Source of the DNA: Methylocella tundrae
GTDB lineage: Bacteria > Pseudomonadota > Alphaproteobacteria > Rhizobiales > Beijerinckiaceae
Reading direction: 5' to 3'
NCBI RefSeq assembly: GCF_901905185.1
Contig: NZ_CABFMQ020000057.1
Location: 40,705 to 104,704 of the forward strand
DNA: 64,000 bases
The notes under the pieces were generated by a model, which had not been told where the DNA came from, ran no database searches, and saw only the letters and a list, made by a program, of their open reading frames with translations. How positions within the stretch are numbered: the stretch's first letter is position 1; the number at the start of each line of letters is the position of its first letter. Shown here piece after piece: positions 29,309 through 38,540 of the stretch. The translations under genes were made by a program, and so were the position numbers.

Positions 29309-30316
29309 ATGGTCGAGCCGATTAATTCCCTGACTTCCAATGTCGCCCCTATCGACGCCGGGGCGCCGGTGACCGCCGCGGCCTTCATCGGCGCGACGCC
29401 CGCTTTGGCGCTCGGCGATGGCCATGTGCTTCTGACCGGGACAGGCGGAGAAAAACGCATTGCCGTGCATCCCGACGCCGCCATTCTGGTCGGGGCGAAA
29501 GCCGGAAAGGAGCTGGTCACGGGTGGTGACGACGGCAGGGTCGTGCTGATCTCCGAAGACGGCGCGACGCGTCAGATCGCCTATGAGGAAGGCAGGTGGA
29601 TCGACGCGCTTGCCGCGCGCGGCGACGGCGCGCTCGCCTGGTCAACAGGCAAACAGGTCTTCGCGCGCGATCCCAAAGGAGAAATCAAGACAACGACAGC
29701 GCCCTCGAGCGTGCGCGGCCTCGCTTTCCTGCCCAAAGGCTACAGGATTGCGATCTCGCATTATAATGGCGCACGCCTGTGGTTTCCGAACGCCGCCGCC
29801 CCGCCCGAGGAGCTGCACTGGAAAGGCTCGCATCTCGAAATCACGGTTTCCCCCGACGGCCGCTTCATTGTGACGGCGATGCAAGAAAATTCTCTGCATG
29901 CCTGGCGGCTCGCCGATAAAAAAGACCTGCGGCTCAGCGGCTATCCGACCAAGCCGCGCTCTATGTCCTGGTCGTCCGACGGCCATTGGCTGGCGACCTC
30001 TGGGGCCGACGCCAGCATCATTTGGCCGTTCAACTCCAAGGAGGGGCCGATCAATAAGGCGCCGCGCGAATGCGGCGTCCGGCAAGCCAAGGTCAGTTGC
30101 GTCGCGTTTCATCCAAAGAGCCCCGTTCTGGCGCAGGGCTATGAGGACGGCATGATCCTGCTCTGCCGCCTCGCCGACGGCGCCGAGCTTCTTGTGCGCG
30201 CCAGCGGAGCCGGCGAGAACGCCGCCGTCACCGCTCTCTGTTGGGACGACGCCGGCCACAGGCTGCTGTTCGGCGGCGCCGACGGCGCGTCCGGTCTCTT
30301 GACCATGCCAGCCTGA
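29309..30316 (+). CDS. WD40 beta-propeller protein near the zinc GTPase
   Basis: A 335-residue protein made of WD40 repeats; visible blades include PDGRFIVTAMQENSLHAWRL, SDGHWLATSGADASIIWPF and FHPKSPVLAQGYEDGMILLC. There is no signal peptide, so it should act in the cytoplasm, unlike the periplasmic propeller AztD. The ATG at 29309 is nine codons inside a GTG-started frame. I recall WD40 genes beside CobW genes in rhizobia, so a part in zinc handling is an inference. Confidence 0.75.
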   Translation: MVEPINSLTSNVAPIDAGAPVTAAAFIGATPALALGDGHVLLTGTGGEKRIAVHPDAAILVGAKAGKELVTGGDDGRVVLISEDGATRQIAYEEGRWIDALAARGDGALAWSTGKQVFARDPKGEIKTTTAPSSVRGLAFLPKGYRIAISHYNGARLWFPNAAAPPEELHWKGSHLEITVSPDGRFIVTAMQENSLHAWRLADKKDLRLSGYPTKPRSMSWSSDGHWLATSGADASIIWPFNSKEGPINKAPRECGVRQAKVSCVAFHPKSPVLAQGYEDGMILLCRLADGAELLVRASGAGENAAVTALCWDDAGHRLLFGGADGASGLLTMPA

Positions 30317-30421
30317 CCCCGCAGGGCCCGCGCCGCGAAGATTGAGGCCGAGGCTTGCCGGAACTCTGCCGCGCCGCGCTCATTGACGTTGCAGGCTTGC
30401 GCGCCCCGAGGGATGATTCCA

Positions 30422-30946
30422 ATGCTGAGGTCGAGACTAGCGCTGTTTTTTGGCGCCGTCGTCGGGCTGACCGCGTCGCAGATTCCTGAATATGCCCAGC
30501 AGTACCGGCAAAGACTTGGCGGCGCGATCGACGAATTGCAGAAAATCGTCTCCCAATTCGACGCGGATAGCGCCCAGCTTGGCCTGAGCGAGGAGCAGGG
30601 CATCGCGCGTCTTTCCGGCGACGGCGATGAATTTATTCGCGAACGCGGCCTTCAGATGGAGCAGATCGTTGCGCGTCTGCAAACGCTATCGCGCGCCAAC
30701 GCAGACATGGCGCGATCCGGTTCGCTTGGAAGATTGGCCGCGCTGGCGGCCGATTTCGACCCCTTGATCGCGCGTCAGGCCTATGCGAGCTATGAGCCCG
30801 CCGTTCCTGTGACGAGCGAAGGATTTGTTCTAGCAGGACTGGGCTTCCTGACCGGCTTCGGCCTTTTTCGGGCCTTGACGGCGCCCCTGCGGCGCTTCAG
30901 CCGCAGGAGGCCGATGTCTACATCACACGTCAAAACAAAGACTTAA
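30422..30946 (+). CDS. DUF2937 membrane protein
   Basis: A 174-residue protein with GAGGGA 8 bases before the ATG at 30422. It has an N-terminal helix (RLALFFGAVVGLTA), a long polar helical middle with IPEYAQQYRQRLGGAIDEL, which is typical of DUF2937, and a C-terminal membrane helix (EGFVLAGLGFLTGFGLFRAL). Function is unknown. It lies between the WD40 and thiD genes on the same strand. Confidence 0.75.
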   Translation: MLRSRLALFFGAVVGLTASQIPEYAQQYRQRLGGAIDELQKIVSQFDADSAQLGLSEEQGIARLSGDGDEFIRERGLQMEQIVARLQTLSRANADMARSGSLGRLAALAADFDPLIARQAYASYEPAVPVTSEGFVLAGLGFLTGFGLFRALTAPLRRFSRRRPMSTSHVKTKT

Positions 30947-30999
30947 AGAGCAGGATGCGATTTTGCCTGAACGCGTTCTGCGCTAGCCGGAAAGAGAAT

Positions 31000-31815
31000 A
31001 TGATTCCAAACATTCTCTCCATCGCCGGCTCCGATCCTAGCGGAGGCGCCGGCATACAGGCCGATCTCAAGACCTTCGCCGCGCTCGGATGCTACGGCAT
31101 GGCGGCGATCACGGCGCTCACCGCCCAGAACACCAGGGGCGTGCGCGGCCTTCACCTCCCACCGCCGGAGTTCGTCGGCGCACAGATCGACGCGATTTTC
31201 GAGGATATCGAAGTCGCGGCGGTCAAGATCGGTATGCTGGGATCTGCCGCGATCGTCGAGACAGTCGCCGCGCGCCTCGCCGCGCACGGGCCCCGCGCGG
31301 TCGTGCTCGATCCCGTGCTCGCTGCAACGAGCGGCGACCCGCTGGCTGCGTCAGGCGTCGAACAGGCGATGATCGAGCGACTGTTTCCGCTCGCAGCCCT
31401 CGTCACGCCAAACCTCGATGAAGCCGCCCGCCTCTCGGGCCTTCCGAGGGCAAGGGACGCCGCTGAGATGCGCGCGGCGGCCGAGCGGCTGCATCGCCTC
31501 GGCGCCAGGGCCGTGCTGATCACGGGCGGCGACAGCGGAGGGCATTCCTCCGACGATCTTTATTTCGACGGCGCATCGGAGCGGATCTTTTCGGCTCCCC
31601 GCGTCGCGACGCGGAACACGCATGGCACGGGCTGCACATTATCGTCGGCGATCGCGGCCTATCTTGGCCTTGGCTTTGCGCTGCCGGAGGCGATCGGCGC
31701 CGCGAAAGCCTATCTGACCCGCGCGCTCGAAGCCGCCGATGAGCTGAGCGTCGGCGGCAGACACGGCCCGCTCAACCATTTTTTCGAGCTCTGGCGGCCG
31801 ACGTCCAAAGCTTGA
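31000..31815 (+). CDS. thiD: ThiD, hydroxymethylpyrimidine (phosphate) kinase
   Basis: A 271-residue ribokinase-like enzyme of thiamine synthesis that phosphorylates HMP and HMP-P. The ATG at 31000 has AAAGAG nearby. Marks are IAGSDPSGGAGIQADLKTF, VVLDPVLAATSGDPL, TPNLDEAARLSG and the anion-hole/catalytic NTHGTGCTLSSAIAAYL. Length is normal. No other thi gene adjoins it. Confidence 0.95.
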   Translation: MIPNILSIAGSDPSGGAGIQADLKTFAALGCYGMAAITALTAQNTRGVRGLHLPPPEFVGAQIDAIFEDIEVAAVKIGMLGSAAIVETVAARLAAHGPRAVVLDPVLAATSGDPLAASGVEQAMIERLFPLAALVTPNLDEAARLSGLPRARDAAEMRAAAERLHRLGARAVLITGGDSGGHSSDDLYFDGASERIFSAPRVATRNTHGTGCTLSSAIAAYLGLGFALPEAIGAAKAYLTRALEAADELSVGGRHGPLNHFFELWRPTSKA

Positions 31816-31830
31816 AGATCGCCTTGAGCC

Positions 31831-32256
31831 TCAAAGCCGTTGCAGCGTCGCCTGGTCCAATTCCCCTGCAAAATATTTCTGCAGCGCGTCCCTGAATATC
31901 TGACTGTCGTCCGCCGTCCGGGCGAACAAAGTCATCGAGGAATGAAATTTCATGTCGTCAGGCGATCCGAAAATCTGATTGATTGAACGCCCAATCGCCC
32001 GATTGACCAGATGCGTGCAGCGCCGCAGCCTTGGCCCCAGAACCGGATGACGGACATAGGCCTCGGCCTCCGCGCGGCCTGAAATCGCATAGCGTTGCGC
32101 CATGGGACTATGCCCGAGACCCGCGATCTGCGGGAAGATGAACCACATCCAGTGGGTTTTCTTGCGGCCTTCCTCCAGTTCGGAGCAAACGTCCTCGAAT
32201 ACGGAATTTTGAGCCTCGACGAAGCGTTGCAGATCGTATTTATCGCTTGTTTCCAT
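31831..32256 (-). CDS. DUF1810 protein (calpastatin-like family)
   Basis: A 141-residue cytoplasmic protein. Nearly the whole length matches DUF1810: DLQRFVEAQ, the signature THWMWFIFPQIAGLGHSP, AQRYAI, HPVLGPRLRRCT and DDMKFHSSMTLF. Function is unknown in the family. It is convergent with thiD. Confidence 0.9.
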   Translation of the reverse strand: METSDKYDLQRFVEAQNSVFEDVCSELEEGRKKTHWMWFIFPQIAGLGHSPMAQRYAISGRAEAEAYVRHPVLGPRLRRCTHLVNRAIGRSINQIFGSPDDMKFHSSMTLFARTADDSQIFRDALQKYFAGELDQATLQRL

Positions 32257-32442
32257 GGCGGTCGCGCCTCTTTCTGGAAACCGAAGGTTTCCGTTTGCAA
32301 TCCGGGAGCGTCAGGAACCAGGCTGCGCCACGGAAAGCTAAGCCCCTTTTCGCGCGCCGCAAGCGATCCGCGCGACGCGGCATTGGCTGGCGCGTCATTC
32401 GATGATTGACATAAGCGTCGCCCCTTGCGACGTAGCAGCGCC

Positions 32443-34017
32443 ATGAGCGCTTCTGATCCGGTCGCCCGGCGGCGAACCTTCGCCATCATCTCCCACCCCG
32501 ACGCGGGCAAAACCACGCTGACCGAAAAGCTGCTGCTGTTCGGCGGCGCGATCCAGCTCGCCGGCGAAGTGCGCGCCAAAGCCAACCGGCGCCAGACCCG
32601 CTCCGACTGGATGGGCATCGAGCGCGAACGCGGGATCTCGGTCGTCACATCGGTGATGACCTTCGAATATGGCGACTGCGTCTATAATCTGCTCGACACG
32701 CCAGGCCATGAGGACTTTTCCGAGGACACCTATCGCACCCTCACCGCCGTCGATTCGGCGATCATGGTGATCGACGCCGCCAAGGGCATCGAGGCGCGCA
32801 CGCGAAAGCTGTTCGAGGTCTGCCGCCTGCGCGACATTCCGATCCTGACTTTCATCAACAAGATGGATCGCGAAACGCGCGATCCCTTCGATCTTTTGGA
32901 TGAGATCGAAAAAACGCTCGCCCTCGACGTCGCGCCGATCACTTGGCCGCTTGGCAGCGGGCGCAGTTTTGCCGGCACCTATGATCTCGAGCATAATGTC
33001 GTGCGCCGACTCGACCGCGACGCCGAAGCCGTGCCCGTCGCCGGACCCGATGATCCCTTCATCAAGGGACTTTTGGGCGAGGCCGAGTTCGAGGCGGCGA
33101 AAGAACAGATCGAACTCGCCCGCGCGGGCCTCAAAGCCTTCGATCAAAAGGCCTTTCTGGAGGGCCATCTGACGCCGGTTTTCTTCGGCAGCGCGCTGCG
33201 CAATTTCGGCGTGCGCGACTTGATCGACGCGCTGGCGAAATTCGCCCCGCCCCCGCATGGGCTGGAGGCGGCCTCGCGCAATGTCGATGCGCGAGAAGAC
33301 AAGATGACGGGCTTCGTGTTCAAGATTCAGGCGAATATGGACCCGAACCACCGCGACCGCATCGCCTTTATGCGCGTCTGCTCGGGCAAATTGCGGCGCG
33401 GCATGAAGGCGAAGCTCGTGCGCACGGGGAAAAACATCGCGCTCAATGCGCCGCAATTCTTCTTCGCGCAGGATCGGCAATTGGCGGAAGAAGCTTACGC
33501 GGGCGATGTCGTCGGCATTCCGAACCACGGCACGCTGCGCATCGGCGACACGCTGACCGAGGGCGAGGATCTTGTCTTTCGCGGCGTGCCGAGCTTTGCC
33601 CCGGAAATCCTCCGCCGCGTCAAGATCAGCGACGCCATGAAGGCGAAAAAACTGCGCGAGGCGCTGGGCCAAATGGCCGAGGAAGGCGTCGTGCAGCTCT
33701 TCTTGCCGAACGACGGGTCGGGCGCCATCGTCGGCGTCGTCGGCGCCTTGCAGCTCGACGTGCTCGCCGAACGGCTCGAAGCCGAATATGGGTTAGGGGT
33801 CAGTTTCGAGCAGAGCCGTTTTGAATCCTGCCGCTGGATCACGGCCGCTCCGGCCGAACTCGACCAATTTATTCGCGCGCACCCCTCCTCCATGGCGGTC
33901 GATCTCGACGGCGCCCCGGTCTTCATGGGGGCGTCAGCCTGGGACCTGAAATATGAGCAGGACAAATGGCCGGATGTGACCTTTTCCGACATCAAGGATT
34001 ATCAGAAGGCCGCGTGA
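32443..34017 (+). CDS. prfC: PrfC, peptide chain release factor 3
   Basis: A 524-residue GTPase that recycles RF1/RF2 after termination. I chose the ATG at 32443, six codons inside an earlier start. G1 is SHPDAGKTT (17-25), G3 DTPGHEDF and G4 NKMDRE. The RF3 mark GIERERGISVVTSVMTF and the C-terminal domain ending in FSDIKDYQKAA are complete. A long antisense frame over this gene is a shadow. Confidence 0.95.
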   Translation: MSASDPVARRRTFAIISHPDAGKTTLTEKLLLFGGAIQLAGEVRAKANRRQTRSDWMGIERERGISVVTSVMTFEYGDCVYNLLDTPGHEDFSEDTYRTLTAVDSAIMVIDAAKGIEARTRKLFEVCRLRDIPILTFINKMDRETRDPFDLLDEIEKTLALDVAPITWPLGSGRSFAGTYDLEHNVVRRLDRDAEAVPVAGPDDPFIKGLLGEAEFEAAKEQIELARAGLKAFDQKAFLEGHLTPVFFGSALRNFGVRDLIDALAKFAPPPHGLEAASRNVDAREDKMTGFVFKIQANMDPNHRDRIAFMRVCSGKLRRGMKAKLVRTGKNIALNAPQFFFAQDRQLAEEAYAGDVVGIPNHGTLRIGDTLTEGEDLVFRGVPSFAPEILRRVKISDAMKAKKLREALGQMAEEGVVQLFLPNDGSGAIVGVVGALQLDVLAERLEAEYGLGVSFEQSRFESCRWITAAPAELDQFIRAHPSSMAVDLDGAPVFMGASAWDLKYEQDKWPDVTFSDIKDYQKAA

Positions 34018-34173
34018 CGTCGCCGATCCCACAGCTTTTCCCTCGCGCGTTCATGGTTTGTTTGCGACAATACAGAACACCGGATCACTCCTGTCCCGGC
34101 GGAGGATCCGAAAAAGGAAAAGGATGATCCTCTCTACGAAGAACGATGAGCCAGCGCTTGCGAATGTGCTGGA

Positions 34174-34491
34174 CTAAGTGAGCATATTGACGCCTCCGCG
34201 CTCAGCCGGGTTTTTTGCTCTCGACGCATTGGCGCCCTCGCTCGTGACGAGCCCATGCCGCAGAGCAAGGCTTACGCCGATGTCTGTCTCGACGCTGTCA
34301 GCGTCGCAAGTGGTCTCCGCATAGCTGTACACGATATGCTGCTTATCGACGTCGAATACATACGCCGCAGTCGCCGCATATCGAGACCGGAAGGTATTGC
34401 GGTCTTTTATATGCAATATCGCCGGATGAAGGTCCGTGTAAGTAGCGCTGCCGACTATCCTGTCATCTCTTAGAAATTCCACCCTGAACAT
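34174..34491 (-). CDS. small conserved hypothetical protein
   Basis: A 105-residue protein starting MFRVEFLRDDRIVGSATYT. GGAGGG lies 6 bases before the ATG at 34491; the upstream part of the frame to 34677 is not coding-like. The middle reads as strands carrying SRYAATAAYVFDVDKQHIV, and a C-terminal tail is polar. It resembles small cytoplasmic proteins of unknown role that I recall in related genomes. Confidence 0.5.
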   Translation of the reverse strand: MFRVEFLRDDRIVGSATYTDLHPAILHIKDRNTFRSRYAATAAYVFDVDKQHIVYSYAETTCDADSVETDIGVSLALRHGLVTSEGANASRAKNPAERGGVNMLT

Positions 34492-34814
34492 TTTGCCCTC
34501 CGCCCGGCCGCTGTTCGCTTTGCTGAGTTTTTTGCGGCCGGCCAGAACAACGATTAACGATCGGTAATGTTCCCGCGGGTTTCGGCCTTCGCGTCTGATG
34601 CTGTGAGAGAATTTTAGGGCGCCCCTGGAGCGCTTTCCGATCGAATGGAGTACGCCCCGCCCCCGGTTCTTCGCCATTCTCTGGGATTGAGGGCGGATCC
34701 CGCGCGCCGCGGCATTGCAGGCCAGTTATGGCCCCATCATGAAAGCGCTGCGTGACAGCCGGACAATGGCATTCCCCTTGGCGACGTCATTGGGCCTCGG
34801 CTGGGAGCCGCCCC

Positions 34815-36170
34815 TCACCGCATCGCGAACAATTCTTGATGGAAACGCTGCGTCACCGGGAACCCATGCGCGGCAAAGTCCCGCCGCAGCGCCTCGCCGA
34901 AGCTTGATGGACCACAGAACCAGATGCTGGCCTTGGGCCAGTCGGGCACCAACGCGCGGATGCGCTCGCCGCTTAAGCGACCGTGACGGGCGTCAAGCAG
35001 AACATGCAGGCGAACGTGCGAGGCCCGCGCATCGGCGCTCAACTTGCTCATGGCTTCCTCGTCATAGTCGGCGGTCGTATGAAACAGCTCAATTTCCTGC
35101 GATCGAGACCCACTCAAGCTAGCGTCCGGCCCTAGCGCAATATGTTTCATGCGCGCGATAAAGGGGGTAATCCCGATGCCGCCGCCGATCCAAATCTGGC
35201 GCGAGCAGCCGTCGTCGAAGGTGAAACAGCCGTATGGCCCCTCAATTTTCATCACCTGCCCCACGCGCAGCATCGCGCGGAGGCGGCGGGTATGGTCGCC
35301 AAGTTCCTTGGTGATGAAGGTGATCCGCGGGTTGTCTTCATTCCAGCTCGAGGCGATGGTGTAGGGGTGCGCGCCTTCGGAGGCGTCCGAGGTGGCAAAG
35401 GCAAACTGGCCGGGCTTGTGACCAGGCCAGCCACGCGGCACATCGATCTGCGTCTCGAGAGCCCGCACGCCGGCATAATACTGAATTGAGGCGATCCTGC
35501 CTTCAACCTGCCGATGAGCGCCTACTCGCCGCAGCAGGACAATGACAGCCGCTAACGCGCCGTAGGCCAGCAGGAGCGCCATGATCAAGCCGACAGGCGA
35601 GGTCCAGTAGCTGAACTTCATCAGCGCCACGGCGTGAAACGCCAACGCCACATACGCCACCGCCAGCAACCGGTGCGTCTTGTAAAACAGCCGGTAGGGA
35701 AAGTATTGAACAAGCGCCAGCACGATCAGCAGCGCCGCAGCGTAGAATGCCCATTCGCCCAAGTCCCCCGCGGGACCGCGCAGAGTCGTGAAAAATTCCG
35801 GAGCATGGCTCCCCGGATTAACTCTCGGTCCATGCGCAGGCCGCACAAGCCAGCCAAATCCAACAGCCCATTTGGGACCCTTCACCCACAGCCAGTGGAT
35901 CACGGCCATGACAAGGCCAGCGATGCCGAACCACTTATGCAGGCGATACATTTTATCGAGCCCACCCAGCCAAGACTCCGGCCAACGCGGTCGCAGCGCC
36001 AAAATCATGGCGACGCACATGCAGGCTATAGCGATGACGCCGCTATACTGCACCATGCTCGCACGAAGCGCGAAGAAATTGGCCGGCCAGAACACCAGGG
36101 GTTCCGCGACAAGCCATAAGACGGTCAGCAGGATCAGCGCGCCCCAAAAAGTTCGCTTTATGTTCAGCAT
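34815..36170 (-). CDS. ferric-reductase-like flavocytochrome
   Basis: A 451-residue membrane oxidoreductase. The N-terminal half has about six helices with haem-ligand candidates: His in MYRLHKWFGIAG, AVIHWLW, KTHRLLAVAY and FHAVALM. The C-terminal half is a ferredoxin-reductase module: FAD contact HPYTIASSW, NAD motif GGGIGITPFIARM and a late WFCGPSSFGEAL. It would pass electrons from NAD(P)H across the membrane to iron, copper or oxygen. No partner gene adjoins it. Confidence 0.87.
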   Translation of the reverse strand: MLNIKRTFWGALILLTVLWLVAEPLVFWPANFFALRASMVQYSGVIAIACMCVAMILALRPRWPESWLGGLDKMYRLHKWFGIAGLVMAVIHWLWVKGPKWAVGFGWLVRPAHGPRVNPGSHAPEFFTTLRGPAGDLGEWAFYAAALLIVLALVQYFPYRLFYKTHRLLAVAYVALAFHAVALMKFSYWTSPVGLIMALLLAYGALAAVIVLLRRVGAHRQVEGRIASIQYYAGVRALETQIDVPRGWPGHKPGQFAFATSDASEGAHPYTIASSWNEDNPRITFITKELGDHTRRLRAMLRVGQVMKIEGPYGCFTFDDGCSRQIWIGGGIGITPFIARMKHIALGPDASLSGSRSQEIELFHTTADYDEEAMSKLSADARASHVRLHVLLDARHGRLSGERIRALVPDWPKASIWFCGPSSFGEALRRDFAAHGFPVTQRFHQELFAMR

Positions 36171-36647
36171 AGCGGCCTTCGTCTAGATTCGAACGGATGG
36201 CTGGGGATTTCGCCATCTCATCAGAACATACGCATGCGTTCTGAGTTACGCATTGAGGGGCGTCAAGGACGAGCAGGGCGCTTGGCGCCGCTTTTGGAGA
36301 CGCGGCCATTGATCCCTCGTTCTGTGGCCAGCATAGTCTGCGCTTTCGCCAGGTCGCCGAGGCGTCCCTGTTCACGCAATGTCGTACTCGCCTCGGTTAG
36401 CCAACCGACGCCGACGGGCAATGACAACGAGCGGGATCCGTGTTTCCATTAAACCATAAAGCCCGACTTGAAATCTAATCGGTGATTCCGCACTTTCGCA
36501 TCAAACGTTTCTGAAGAGATCGCGCGAATTCAAAAATTCAGCACTGTGATTCGAAATCCTCTAGGCGAAGATGGGTAGAGGCTTGAGCTGAATCAATACC
36601 AGCCGAACCAGTCTACGGTGATGCTCGGCACGATGAAGGAGAAGATC
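36171..36647. other. 477-base gap with a coding-like remnant
   Basis: No intact gene. On the minus strand about 36265-36430 a frame reads GWLTEASTTLREQGRLGDLA and then AKAQTMLATERG, with codon use like a gene, and stops near 36266; it has no start. It looks like the 3' tail of a lost gene. The promoter of the flavocytochrome should also lie here. Confidence 0.4.
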
Positions 36648-37681
36648 ATGTCCCACCACCTCGATTCGCCGCTTGCGCGCCAGGACATCCGGCTTGACAT
36701 TACCGATCTCTACGTGTTCCGGGGCGAGATCGGCACCGTCTTCGTGATCAATGTCTGCCACTCGATCGCCGGCCCCGTACCGGTCCCAGGTTATCACCCC
36801 GAGGGCATGTACGAGTTCAAGATCGATAGCGACGGCGATGCGGTCGAGGATGTGACCTATCGCATTACATTTGACGCGCGCGACGAGCGCGGCAATCAAG
36901 CATATGTCCTTCGCTGCCTCAGGGGGCAGACGCCACCGATCCCGATGCGGCTGGCACGGTCGTCGTGCGCGGAACGACGAAGGAGATGGTCACGACCTCA
37001 GAGGGGTTACGCATCTGGGCCGGCCAGGCCGGCGATCCCTTCTGGATCGAACCCGAGGTACTTCACGCCGTTGGACATGCGCTCCAGGACGGGACCCCGG
37101 TCAATCTTGCCGGATGGGATCCGAACCAGGCCAGGAATCTTTTCGCCGGCCATACGGTCTACTCCATTGTGCTGGAGGTGCCAGACGCCGCCCTGCTCGC
37201 CGACGCGCCCGGCCGCCGCCGCATCGGCGTCTGGGCCGTGGCCACGCTCGCCACCGACGCGGGCGGATGGCGTCCGATCAATCGGGTGGGCCTTCCAATG
37301 ATCCACCCGCTCTTCACCCAATACAACGAGGTGCTGGGCAACCGGCTCAATGCCGGTTGCCCAGCCGACGACTTCGCGACCTTTGGCGAAATTGTCACCA
37401 AAGCGATCGCCGCCATGGTGGCCGCCACCGGCACCGCCGAGAATCCGAACGCCTATGCCGAAATGGTCGTCCACCGTCTTTTCCCGAACATTCTTCCGTA
37501 TGTCATCGGAACGTCAGCAGTATTCGGCTTCGCTGATTGGAATGGGCGGTCGCTCACGGACAACGCGCCGGATGTCATGTTTTCGATCGCGGCGAATACG
37601 CCTATCCGGCTCGGCATCGGCAAAGAATCGGTCACATCCAAACCATCGTCGACCTTCCCATACGTTCCAAAGGTCGGTTGA
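36648..37681 (+). pseudogene. DUF4331 protein, broken by a one-base frameshift
   Basis: The ATG at 36648 has AGGAG 7 bases upstream. The first frame reads MSHHLDSPLARQDIRLDITD, classic DUF4331, up to VLRCLRG. It then passes into a run of five G (36922-36926). One added G would rejoin it to the second frame (ADATDPDAAG, then TKEMVTTSEGLRIW), which runs to 37681 with LFPNILPYVIGTSAVFGF. Joined, it is a 345-residue protein, the normal length. DUF4331 proteins are often secreted and of unknown role. It could be a real lesion, phase variation at the G run or a sequencing slip. Confidence 0.85.
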
Positions 37682-38483
37682 GTGGCTTCCCCCACGCGAT
37701 CATTGGTCTCGGACCGTCTGTCATCGGATCAGTCATTTGACCGAAGCGAGCCCGCCGCCTTCTGAGCTACAAACAAATCAACGCGGGTCTGCGCCAATAC
37801 CTCGAACGGGCAACACCCTAGACGGCTTTGACGCGGCGGCTTGCCACCGCCGCGTCGCTGACCGACGCATTGCTTGCCAACGCGTGTTCCTATCATAGAT
37901 AGGTGTTCTTCATTGAACTGAAGCCCTCCGAGACAAGTATTTCAATGCACGATCCCGAGCTGGTTGTTTGGCCGGCGCGAGACGCACAGCGAGGGCGATG
38001 TCTCTGTCGAGGAACAGCGCCGGAGCTCTGGTGAGGAATTGCCGAACGGGAACAGCTCGCGGGTGTTTGAGCCATCGCTGGATTTGATTGCCGAAGTGGC
38101 AAGCCGGCAACGATTGCGCTTGCGACTCGGCCAGCTGGTCGAGACCGCCTTCCCGTGGAAGGAAACGGAAAAGGCAGGAATCTAAAAAAGGACGCGCGGT
38201 GCGCATGTGCGCGACCGCCTTGGAAATTTTCACGCGCGCGGCCGCCGGTGAGGAAAATGGCGAAGTGGGCTTGGTCGCCGAATATCTTGCCTTCTTCCTC
38301 GACGGGCCGTTCAACGCTCCGCGCAAGCACGTCGGCGCTGCGACGCCTTACGCATAGCCCCCGTCTATAGACGTGTCGATGTGGGGAAAGCCTTCCCCTG
38401 TGGCCGAGCCTTGCGTCTCGGCCGACCCCTTCTACGGGGAGACCCCGTAACGCCCCCAAGAGTGAGAGCGCGGACCGGCTTCG
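37682..38483. other. 802-base gap at the chromosome/element border; no supportable gene
   Basis: Several frames are open but none has a good ribosome site and coding-like codons. One minus-strand end (FLTRAPALFLDRDIALAVRL, stopping at 37910) looks like a gene relic. No integrase, attachment repeat or tRNA could be recognised, so the left end of the element is not fixed. Confidence 0.45.
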
Positions 38484-38533
38484 CCGTGACGGGTTGAGGG
38501 TTGGAGGAGAGGCCTCCGGCGCCCGTCATGGAG
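38484..38533 (+). promoter_or_regulatory. hairpin leader burying the DUF932 ribosome site
   Basis: CCGTGACGGG (38484-38493) pairs with CCCGTCATGG (38522-38531), with one G-U pair. The 3' arm takes in the first two bases of the GGAG ribosome site, 7 bases before the ATG at 38541. The loop holds GAGAGGC..C.CGGC, shared with the leader at 39852. The same layout before two genes suggests a regulatory RNA or protein-binding leader. Confidence 0.6.
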
Positions 38534-38540
38534 ACTAGCC

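Noticed and set aside
32395..33672. 425-codon minus-strand frame
   Set aside because: Antisense to prfC with no ribosome site.
37893..38459. Minus-strand 188-codon frame before DUF932
   Set aside because: No ribosome site or family likeness; at most a relic end near 37910.
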